Program-made: the position numbers and the translations under genes
Notes under the pieces: generated by a model
The model's database searches: none
What the model saw: the letters and a program-made list of their open reading frames with translations, nothing else
Told to the model about the DNA's origin: nothing
Shown here: piece after piece, positions 39,577 to 51,500 of the stretch
Layout of the letters: every line of letters starts with the position of its first letter
Numbering within the stretch: position 1 is the stretch's first letter
Assembly (NCBI GenBank): GCA_028711705.1
Contig: JAQTRS010000007.1
Coordinates: 1-60,433, forward strand
Length of the DNA: 60,433 nt
Direction: 5' to 3'
From: Candidatus Moraniibacteriota bacterium
Lineage (GTDB): Bacteria > Patescibacteriota > Minisyncoccia > Moranbacterales > UBA1568

Positions 39577-42500
39577 ATGGCCGATAACTTTGCCGAACTG
39601 GACAACTACAGCGCCGATCCTTTTGGCGAACTGGACAGCTACGCGCCGCCCAAGCCATCCGGCACGCTGGGCGCTTACGGGCAAATGCTCAAGCAGGGCG
39701 TCAAAGGCATTCCGGCGTATGTCAATGCCGCCATTGAAGGCGACCGGCCATACACGACGCTGGATCGCGCCGATGAACAGATCGCTCAAAATGCGCTGGG
39801 CCAACGGGCCTTTATCGAGGGGCCGAACGCCGATGCGCCGGTTTTAGGCGGGCTGGCTAAAGAGCGGGACATCCGGCAGGGCGCAGACAGTGCGTCAGGC
39901 ACCCTGGCGACTTTAGCCCCGGCCTTGGCGGGCAGCGCCTATGGTTCGCTGTTCGGGCCGGTCGGCACGGTGGTGGGCGGCTTGGCCGGGGCTGGATTAG
40001 GACTTTACGGCATGAAGCGTTATGATGAAAACCGCTTCATCCGCGAGAATGTCGAGAAAGCCAATGCCGACCGAGCCGCCGCGGGTCAACCGGAGCTCAG
40101 CCAGCCGGAAGCGGTAGCTTTACAGGATAAACTGGTGGCGACCGGCGACCCGCAAGCGCGCGGCTTATGGGAAGCCGGTAGTGAAACCCTGGGCACGGCG
40201 GCGGAACTGGCGATTGCCCTAAGCCCCTTGAAGGCGGCAAAGTTGTTGAAGCCGATAGCATCCCCCCTGGCACGGGCGGCGCTGGTGGGAACCGGCAAAG
40301 CACTAGGGATAGCCGGAACCGAAGTGGGCGAGGAAGAAGTCACCCGGCGCGGGCAAAATCCTATTCAGGCCAAGTACGGCTTGCCGGAAGCCACAGCCGG
40401 GGAAACCGCCAAGCAAACGCTGATTCAAATGTTGCCGCTGGCAGGCGCGGGCGGCGCGGTCGGCAGTTATCAAGGCTATAAATATCAGCCGCCATCAGGC
40501 CCCTTAACCAACGCCGCCGCTGCCGCCGGCGTCAACACCCAACCCGAAGTTATCAATGAACCGCAACCAACCAGCCCTGATGAGGGACAAGATGGACTTT
40601 TACAGGGCGCAGGTAGACCTCTACCGGAGGCAACTGGAGGCGCAGATACTGATCTTCAAGGCGCAGGCGAAATACAAAACGCCGCTGCCGGACAACCCGG
40701 CGTCGGGCCTGTCTTTCCGCCATTGGCAAACGGCGCAGACCCAAACGCAGTTGATTCTGAACCGGCTACAGGAACAGGCGAAACCGTAGCCGGTTCGACA
40801 GACTCACGGCCAGTACCGGATAGCCGCGCCATAAAATTAGGCCAGGACACTTACGCCGCCGATGACTTCATTACCGAGCAAATGGACAGCGGCCTTAGCC
40901 ACGCTGACGCTGTCCGGCTTTTTGATGACCTTTTTAATGCCCAAAACAATAACAATAATGCCCGAACCGAAGCCCCATTACCTGGCCCTGGAACAGCTCG
41001 TCCTGGCGCAAGCGGACGCCCTGAGCCGGATGCACGAACAACTGCAACAGCTAGTGAAGCGGATACAACAACTGGAGCAACGCCTCCCGGAGACCTGAAT
41101 GTTCAACCACAAACTGAAACAGCTACTGGAACTGCAACAGGCGCAACTGAATCAGCACAAAGAAATGATTCTGATGTTGCTGAACCTGCTGCAAACCCTG
41201 CCGCAGCGGATGCAACCAGCGAGCGCGCCGGATTACGAACTGCCGGAACCGGACTTGCTGACGATGGCGCTGGACTGGCAGAGCCGCCACCCGGAGCAGG
41301 ACATCCTGCTGCCGCAGGCGGCGTTCAACCGGCATTAACGCCGTTTACGCCCACCCATGAACTCAGCGACGGCACGAAAGTGGTCGCCGTTGACGATGCC
41401 GGGGATACCTGGCGCGATAAGGACGGCGGCGAATGGCGGGAGTCCGATGTCCGGCCATTAACGCCGCCGCCAGCCGCTAAGCCGGTCAAAACCCAGGATG
41501 CGGAAAAACCTGTGTCTACGGCGGCGCAGACTGAACCGCCCGCGCAAGCTACACCGCAATCGCCGCTTGAAAATACGTTAAAAAGAAAGGTGCTGAGCCG
41601 TCAATTTAACAATCGCTATCCACACGACAAAGAATTTGCTAAAAAAATAGTTGATTCAAAACTGTCTGGAAATATCCATTTAGATGATATTGGCAATCAA
41701 GTCGAATTGAACCAAGGAAAACACATACAGTACATCAACAACGAAAAGGAATCAGGCGTTATCGTAACCAGAACCAATGCCGGCGAGGTATTGGTGAAAT
41801 GGGATTCCGATGAATCGGCAAAACATAACCATGCGGACGCAATATTATCAAAACGAGGAGAAGTAATTGGCTATAAACCCTCATGGGTGCTTAAAGCGGA
41901 GCTTAATCAGTATTACTTTACCAATAAAAAAACACCCCCCGCGCTAACCGAAGCCCAAGCCGTCAAGCAGGCGCGTAAGGAAGCCGGGCAGAAAGCCAAA
42001 GCCGCCGGAGCGCCGTTAGGCTCGACCGCGATGGCGAAGGCTATGAATGACGCGGAAGCTAAGGTCAAGGCGGAGCATGGGCTGGCGCAAGCAGCCGAGA
42101 CGGCCCAGCCGCCGTCAGCGCCGGATAAAAGCGCCGTTTATCACTATACCGTAGGCGAGTTGGGCATGACCTCCAGCAGTGCTATGACCCGCGATAAATC
42201 CAGATGGATAACCTTCGATCATGACTATGTAAGCCGTCTGTCAGGTCTGGCTGATAATCGTCCTTATGGCGCGACTAAAGCCGGACTCTACACCAACGCT
42301 GAGACGGGCGTCAGCTTTAAAGCCAACGAAACCCCTACCACTAAACTAGCACCCGATGAGCAAACGCACCCAGCGCCAAAAACAGAAAACCCGGCGCAAA
42401 CGGCAGGAACGCAAGCAGGCGTAGCGCCGGCATTCGTCAAAGTCACCGATACCCACGGCACTAGCCATAGCGTGCTGAAGTCCGAACTGGATTCAGGCCG

Positions 42501-45500
42501 AACGATGCTTAAGCGCTTTAACCGTCAGGGCGATAAGATGGACGGGCTGCTGCACCGGGACAATATCGACGCGGACGGCGCGAAACGCAGCGAAGCCTGG
42601 CAGGATTTGCCGACCATCGAAGGGCGAGGCGGCAAGCCGTTTATGACCCGGAAGGCGGCGGTTGATAAAATCCGTTTGCTGGGACAAAAAGCGGATGACT
42701 TCGAAATAAAGCCGGTATCGGGCGGCTTTGTCGGGGTGCGGAAAAGCCTGCTGCAAGCAAAGCAAAAAGCCGACGACGAGAAGGCGACCTATCAGCCCGG
42801 CACGCGCGTGGATTTGACGCCAAGCCGCACCTGGCCGGATGCCGTGGTGGTTAAAACCGAGTTTATCAACAGCATGGGGCTACCCGTGGAACGGGTGACG
42901 GTACGCCAGCCGGACGGCAAGGAGCTTCAGGTTAATGCGTCGGAAATCAGCCGGGTTCTGAAGCCGGAAGCCAAGGCCGCCGAGGACAAATCCGATTGGG
43001 AAATTAACCGATGGGAAAAAATTATTGTTAAGCCAGGCGGCAAGGAAAGACTTCGCAGTTACTTGATAAGCCGTTCAATGGGGCGTGAGTTTGGCGAGGA
43101 TGCCGAAGCGTTTTACCAACGATCCGGTTTGACCCCGTTTAAGGACTGGGCAAGATCGGCTTTGCAGAACACGCCGGGCGCGATACCGGTTAAAACCGAA
43201 TCGGAAGCGCCGGAAGCCGCCGAAAAGCCCACCGACGTAAAACCCAAAGTCCCGCCGAAAACTCGTTTTCTCGCGCCGCCAACCGGCCTTGAGGAATTGC
43301 AGTCCGCCATTAAAAAACTGGGCGGCATTATTCGCGCTCACGCCGATAGAGCCGGATTTTCCGACTTTAAGGGCCGCCGCTATCAATTGCTGTTTAACAA
43401 CGGCGTTAACTCGCAGCCCTTTGACGGCATGGCCGAAGCCTTGCGCCAGTACGGGTATGATGTGGACGGCGAGAATGCGCTGATTGAACAACTGGATAGC
43501 TCCTTGCGCGGCCACGGCGTCTATACGCCGTCCGGCCATGAGGCGCTACTGGAAGTGCAGCAGCAGGAACGCGTTAATGAGGAAACGGCGCGCCATGCGC
43601 TGCGTATCGAAAGCTTGCTGGAAACCGCGCAACAGCATGATAATGACTTCGGCACCCCGTATTATCAAACGCTGTTAGCCAAAAATGACTTGTCCGATGA
43701 AGATATTCAAGCCTGGGAGCAAGACTTACATGACGACCGAGAAGATCGACACCAAGAAAGCCTTCGAAATAGCCAAGCGCCGTCATCTGGCGAAGCAGGA
43801 CTTACCGGCTACACCGAACAAGACCTTGCCGAGCGCGAGCGAGAACAAAAGCAGCGAGCCAAGGACGCCGCCCAAGCCGAGCTAAAGGCCAAACAGAAAG
43901 CCCAGGCCGACAAGGAAGTCGAACCCAAAGCCGAGGCGGAAGCGCCCAAAGCACCGGAAACCGACCGGAAAGACCTTGCCAAATCCCCGGAAATGACGGC
44001 GCTGGACGCGGAAATCGATGATGTGCTGGGCGACATTGGCCGCGCGTTAATGTCCCGGCTGTCATTGAAAGCCGCGCCGGAGCAGAATGTCGATTTGCTG
44101 CCGCTGATGTCCAAGTTAATGGGCTTGGCGGCGAAGAAGGGCTATCTGACCTTTCAGGAAAACGCCCGCTATGTGCTGAATCTGATCCGGGAAAAGTTTG
44201 GCGACAAAATAGCCGACACCCTGGATATTGACGACTTGCAGGGCGGCTATATCGCCATGAAGAAAGGCAGCACCCCGAAAAAAGACGTGGTGCAGTTTGA
44301 GTCCATTGATGACTTGCTGGCTCCCGACCCGTCCGCGCAGACAGCCGCTGCGCCCGAGCCGGGCGACGCGATTGATTTCAATGCCTCGCAAGCCTTTGCC
44401 GAACGTCTGTTAAAGGGCGAGTCGTTCAAAACCATTATCCAGGCCCGCAAAGCCTTGACCAGCCAGCCGATTGAACCCGGCACGGCGGCGGCGAAACAGG
44501 CCGATGAAGCGATTGAACTGGCCGGGGTGCTGGCGGGTCGGCGCATTATCGAGCAAGGGTTAAGCGCGGCGGCGACCTATGACGCGCTGGTAAAGCTGGC
44601 CGAGCAAATGCCGTCGCTGAATGTCCGCAGCAGCACCAGTATCAGCGAACAAGCCTATTCGACGCCGCTGCCGATTGCTTACGTGGCTTCCGTGCGCGCC
44701 GGGATTACCCAAAATACCACGGTACTGGAGCCAAGCGCCGGTAATGGCGCGTTGGTAATGGCCGCCAAGCCCGCCAACGTGGTCGCCAATGAATTTAATA
44801 AAGACCGGCTGACCAGCCTGAAAGCGCAAGGTTTTGACGCGCTTAACTTTGATGCGGCCCACTATGACTTTGCCGGGCAGGAAAAGAAATTTAAGGTCGT
44901 GATCGCCAACCCGCCCTTTGGCGTCGTCAAGGGCGCTAACGGCGAATCCCTGACCTTTGACATCAGCAAGGAGTATAAGACCAACGAAATTGACCACGCC
45001 ATCGCCCTGAACGCCTTAAAAGCCATGAAGGATAACGGCAAGGCCGTTCTGATTGTCGGCGGCCCGGCCAAAACCTTATCGACGGAAGGCCGTTCCGACG
45101 CCTATAATGGCAAGGCCAAACGCGCGTTTTACTATACGCTGTATAACGCCTATAACGTCACTGACCACTTTACCGTGGCCGGGGAATTATACGCCAAGCA
45201 GGGCGCGGCTTGGCCGGTGGATGTCATTGTCATAGAAGGCCGTGGCAAATCGGCGCTGCGGCTGCCGGCCGCCGATTTGCCCCGATTGATTACTAACCTT
45301 GCGGAACTGAAAAATGAACTACAAGACCATCGAACTGGCGTGCCGGAAGATAGAACGGCTGCTGTACAAGGAGACGCCGGAGGAACAGCAGGCGATCATG
45401 AGGCAGGCGGCGTTCGACCTGCAACAAGCCGACCTGACCGACCAGATCAGGACGGACCGCCCGATGGACTTTTGCGCCGATCTGGAAGCGGCCTTGAGGA

Positions 45501-48500
45501 TGATACCGGAGGATTGCCGGGCGCAAGTGCTGCCGGAGGAAATTCAGCAACAGACCGAGCCGCTGCTGGCGATCGAGCGCCTGATAAAAAGGCCGTAACC
45601 AACGCCTTTCAATCGCCTTATCAGCCCGGCAGTTCCGCCGCCGCCATTGGCACGCTGGTGCCGGTTAATATGCAAGGCCCCATCGAGAGCGCCCTGCAAG
45701 CCATTAAAGACGAGCATGGCGGTATCGACGCCTATGTCGCCGGGCAACTGGACTATAAACCGGCTGACATCGGCCGGTATTTCAGCGCCGAACAGGTGGA
45801 CGCGATCGCGCTGGCGCTGAATAACATCAATAACAACAAGGGCTTCATCATAGGCGACCAGACCGGCGTCGGCAAGGGCCGGGTCAATGCGGCGATGATT
45901 AAATACGCCTTGCTGAACAAAATCACGCCCATTTTCGTGACCGTGCAGGATAATCTGTACGGCGACATGATTCGGGATTTAAACGATATCGGCGTCACCG
46001 GCATCAAGCCGCTGGCGACCAACCCAGGCTTCAGCATCCCGATTGATGAAGCCGCCAATGAATGGTGCGCGGAAGCGGAGAAAGCCAAGGAAAATGGCGA
46101 CAAAGCGCCGCCCCGCTATGGCGAATTTATCTCTACCCCAGGTTCCGCCTTGCATACCAAGGCGCTCATGGCGATGAAAGCCGACGGCGATCTGGGCGGC
46201 TATAACGTGATTTTCACCACCTATAGCCAGATGCAGACCATTAAGGGCGAGTCCACGGCGCGGATGGATTTCCTGGAGGCTTTCGGCAACGGCGGCCTGT
46301 TAATTCTGGATGAAAGCCACAATGCCGGCGGCACGACTTTATCCGCCCGCAAAGGCGGCAACGGCGCGGCCACGGTGGAGGAAGGCGCTAAAGGCGGTCG
46401 CGCCGGCTTCACGCGCAAGCTGGTCAATATTTCCAAAGGCGTCTTTTATTCGTCCGCCACCTACGCGAAACGCCCGGACGTGCTGGATTTGTATGCCAAA
46501 ACCGATATGGGACTGGTGGCCGACCCGGAAGCCTTAAAAACGTCACTGATGGCCGGCGGCGTGCCCTTGCAGCAGGCGGTCGCCGCCATGCTGGCTAAAT
46601 CCGGTCAATATATCCGCCGGGAAAAGTCGTTTGAAGGCATAGACTACGCCACCCGCGTCGTGGAAGTGGATCGGCAGTTCGCTGAAAATGCGTCCACCAT
46701 CATGCGCGACATCATGCGCCTTGACAACCTGAAAAAAGCCGCCATCAAAGCCCTGGATAATGACCTGAAAGCCGGTGGCAGGCAATTGAGCGGCGATCGC
46801 TCCACCGGCGGCGCGGGCGCGACCAGCACTAATTTCACCAGCGTCATGCACAACATGATCGGGCAGATGCTGCTGATGCTGAAAGTGCAGCCGACCATTG
46901 ATGAGGCGTTGAGCGCCTTAAAGCGCGGCGAGAAGCCGGTGATTACCCTGGCGAATACGATGGGTTCCGCCATTGATGAATACGCCGACGATGCCGGTCT
47001 AAACCCAGGCGACGCCATCAGCCTGCACTTTGGCGACTTGCTGAAGCGGTATTTAAGAAAATCGCGGCGGGTGACGGAAGGCAATCCGTTCGGCAAAAAG
47101 GAATCCCGGTACTTAACCGATGCGGAACTGGGCCCGGCGGCGGTCAAGTTCTATCAGGCCATTGAGAAAAAGATTGACGGCTTCCACTTTGACGCCTATC
47201 CGATTTCACCGATAGACGCCATTCACGACGCCCTGCATAAAGCCGGTTACCAGACCGGCGAGATTACCGGGCGCAGTTCGGTCATCGATTATTCCGGCGC
47301 CTTGCCGCTCTATAAAAAGCGTTCCGGCAGCCAGAAAAACGCAGCGGGCAAGCGCAAAACCATCAGCGACTTTAACCATGGCGTCATTGACGCGGTGATT
47401 TTAAATCAATCCGGTTCGACCGGCCTGTCCCTGCATTCCAGCCCGAAAGTCGGCAAGGACACGCGCAAGCGCTATATGATTCTCGCGCAGCCGGAAGCCA
47501 ATATCGACACCCACATGCAGATGCTGGGGCGGGTCAACCGCACCGGCCAAACCGTGCTGCCCGCCTACGCGCAGATGACCGCCAATATCCCGGCGGAAAA
47601 GCGCCCGTCAGCGATCCTGGCGAAGAAGATGGCGATGCTCAACGCCAACACCACGGGGGGCAAGGAATCGGCCGTCAAAGCCAAGGACACGCCGGATTTC
47701 ATGAACGCCTATGGCGATGAGGTCGCTGCGGCGCTGATGAACGACAACCGCGAAATTCATCAGAAACTGGGCAAACCCCTGACCGAATCGCAGACCACCG
47801 GCTTTGATGTCGAGGACGCGATGCGCAAGGTCACCGGGCGTATTCCGGTGCTGCCGCTGAAAGAGCAGGAAGCCCTGTACGCGGCCATCGAGGACGCCTA
47901 CGACGAGTACATCGACATGCTCAACAAGACCGGCCAGAACCAGCTGGAAGCGGCGGCGCTGAAGCTGGACGCCCGGCTGGTTGAGACCAGGGAAGTGGTC
48001 GCGCCGCTGTCGCAAAGCGCCTCGCCGTTCGCGCAGGGCGTTAATGCGGAAACCGTCGATGTCAAGCGTTTGGGCAAGCCGTACACGCTGGATCAAGTCA
48101 AGGAGTTGCTGGCCAAACGCGGCATTACCGACGATAACAGCCGCGCGGCCTGGGATGGCGCGCTTACCGCCAAAATAGAGGCCGCCGCCGCGCAAGCGCA
48201 AGCGGCTATTGAGGCGCTGCCGGAAGAAGATGACAAGCAAGCCCAGGTGAAACGCGGACAGACTGACCGGCTGGCGCAACAGGCGGCGGCGATCAAGGAT
48301 ACGTTAGCCCGGTTCGGGCCGGGAACTTCAATCAATCTGCTTTCACCCAATGGCGCGGAATACCTGGGCTATGTGGGCAATCTCGAGCGCAAGGGCGATG
48401 CCAAAAACTTTTTCGCGCTCGGTCAATGGAAGCTGACGGTGTATGTCGCGGATGCCGCCAAGCAGTTTGTGCTGCCGTTGTCAAGACTCAGCGAAGGCGG

Positions 48501-51500
48501 CGATACCGGCTGGGCGCTTCGGGCCGTGAGCAATAAGGCGGTAAACGAGGCGCTGGCAGAAGGCCAGTCCACCACCCGCGAGCGCCGCGTGATCCTGACC
48601 GGCAATATGCTGTCGGCTTACGGCTTCAACAAATCCGGGCAGATTATCAGCTACACCACGGACAGCGGCGATACCCGTCAAGGCGTGTTGATGCCGAGGA
48701 AATTTGACTTAAAAACCGCCATCGACGCCCAGCCGGTGATCATGACCACGCCGGAACTGGCAATCGGCTATCTACAGCAAGCCAACGACCCCGCCCTGGC
48801 GTTGCGTTCCGCCGGCAATGAAGCGCGGCTGATTCCGCAGCACAAAGGCCATGCCGTCCTGTACGTGCCGGCGTCAAAAGCCAAGGGCGGCGCTATTTAC
48901 CTGAACCGGGCGCTGACCGCGTTGACCGGCGATTTCTATAAGTCCGGCCATGACATGTCGGCGCCCATCGCGCAGGAAAAAATACCGGCGGTGATCCGCC
49001 TGCTGTACCCGCTAACCGGGCCCTTGCAACCGGTGAGCAAAGACCGGGGCAAGCAATTCCTCGCAGACCAAGGCGTTAAATTCAGCCAAGCCGGTAATGC
49101 CGCCACAGCCGCCAACCCGCACAGCAAAGCCACGCTGACCGCCGCCATCACGCGGGTGCTGGACAAGCAGTTCGGCAACGGCTGGACGCAGGCGCTATTC
49201 CAGAGCGGCAGGTTCCGGGTGATTGACCTCAACCAGGCGCGGCTGCTCGATGCCAAAGCCGGGGACGCCAAGGGCTTCTACAATCCCGGCGATAAAACCA
49301 CCTACCTCGTGGCCAATAATCTGTCCAAGGACATGACCGATGACGAGATCACCGGGCTTTTGAGTCACGAGATTGCCGTCCATGCGCTCCAGCTTAACAA
49401 GAGCGCGCCTGAATTTCAGGCCATTCTCGCCACCATCCAGCGCCTGAAAGACGCCGGTAACGCCAAAGTCCTTGCGGCTTATGCGCGGGTGCCCAAGAAA
49501 ACCAAAGCGCATTTGGTGGACGAGGAAGCCTTGGGTTATCTGATTGAAGCCCATCCGCAGTTGCCGATAGTCAGAAAGCTGATCGCCTGGCTCAGAAAGC
49601 AAATACGGGCGCTGGCGAAACTGTTCCCCGTGACGACGCGCTTTAAGTTCGTGCAGTGGGCCGAAAACTTGCAGCCGGATGACATGATAGCGATGGCAAG
49701 GGAAGCGTTAAGATCAGCGCCGATGCAATTACAGGATGCTGCTGTTCATGGCAACACCGCTATCCTTCAATCCGCCCAAGCACAAGGCTATAAAGGTGAA
49801 GATACCGGCGAGGCCAAGGAATGGCTTAGGGCCAAGGCTAAAGGCCTGGATATGTCCAGGGAAGCCAGAATGGAACGGGCTAAGGCAATGGGGTACACAA
49901 TAAAAGCATTTAAAGCAATGTATCCTTACGATAATGAAGGAAATTTAATAGCAACAATTAAATCAACCGGGGCAAAAAACTTTCCTGAATATGCGGGTAG
50001 ACATGGCGGGTTTTCTGGATTCTTTTCTGATTCAACAGAAGCGTCAAATAAATTCGGCATGAGAGGATGGGCTTCATATCCTGTTATTTTGAATATGAAT
50101 AATGCTATTACTATTGATGCTAAAAATAAATATGCAGCAGATTTTCAATTTGATGACGGGACAAACAACAAAAACGATTTATTAAAATTTGAATCTGCAA
50201 TTTATGATAAATCAAAAGGTGGCGTCATCTTAAAGAATACTCGAGATGAAGGAACCGTATTTGTCCCAAGCAAGCCTAATCAAGTTAGGTCAATAAACGC
50301 AGCCTTTGACCCGGACTACCAGGACAGCGGCAATATCCTGGCAAGCTTCGCCGGAGCCAAATCCGCTACCGCCAATATCCACGAGCTGAACACCGCACAG
50401 GAACGCCTGGCCGCGGGGGATAACCCGGAGGACGTGCGCCAGGAAACCGGCTGGCATATCGGCGTGGACGGGAAATGGCGCTATGAAATCGATGACAGCG
50501 AAGCGGGCTTAACGGCAGACTACGAAAACTATAAGGGGCAGCCGTGGGGCGTCGATAAGACCCTGAACCATCCCAAGTTATTCGCCGCCTACCCGCAGCT
50601 AAAAAAGACGCTGTTGTTCTTATCCATTGCTGACAGCTATAAAGGCAATGGCAGTTACAATCCCGTCCGTAATGAAATTATCGTCAACGCCCCGTCCGAG
50701 GACGCCGCCTTGTCGATACTTTTACACGAATTGCAACACGCGGTGCAAAACGCCGAGGGCTTTGCCCGGGGCGGCAGTCCGACCGGCTCCGTGTACCGGC
50801 AGAAAGGCTTCGCCAATGCGCAGGAATTCCAGGCCGCCATCACCGACTTGCGCAAGCTGGCCGTCAAAACGCAACGCGACTTTGAAGCCAAATCGCAGGC
50901 CAAACGCTATTCCGGGCAAGTCCACGAAACCCGCAATCTGCTGACCCAGGTGAATAACCTGGAGCGTAAGATCAAGGAATTGGAAACCTACGACTCGGCG
51001 CAGGCGTTTTCCGACTACAAACGCTTGTACGGCGAAGTCGAGGCCCGCAACACCCAGGCGCGCATGAAGATGACCGCCCGCGACCGGGAAAATATGCCGC
51101 CGGATTTGACCCAGGACACACCCGACCGGCAGGTGATTGTCGTTTGGCACGGGCAGGAGATGGCGATGGCCCCGGACAATGCGGAAACTCAAGGCAGCTT
51201 AGCCAGGCATCAGCTTGAGCAGTGGGCTAATGGCAGACTGCCCGGCGGCGCTATTGTCAAGCTAGGCAATCCTTCGGCGCTCCTGCAAAGTTTCGGGATG
51301 GATGAGTTGCCTATTCATTTAACAACATCCGTCCTGAATAAGGCCAAAAATAAACACGCGGTTGATCCGGCTGATTTAATTAATCTGGCGGCTGCCGTGC
51401 AGCGCCCGATTGCGATTTTTGCTTCAAAACAAGGCGACGGTCATTTAGTGCTGGTGACGGAACTAAGCCACAAGGAGGGCAATATCGTAGCGGCGCTTGA

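Noticed and set aside
47608-48279. 223-aa minus-strand protein
   Set aside because: Antisense to the conserved helicase C-terminal region; Arg/Gln-rich shadow.
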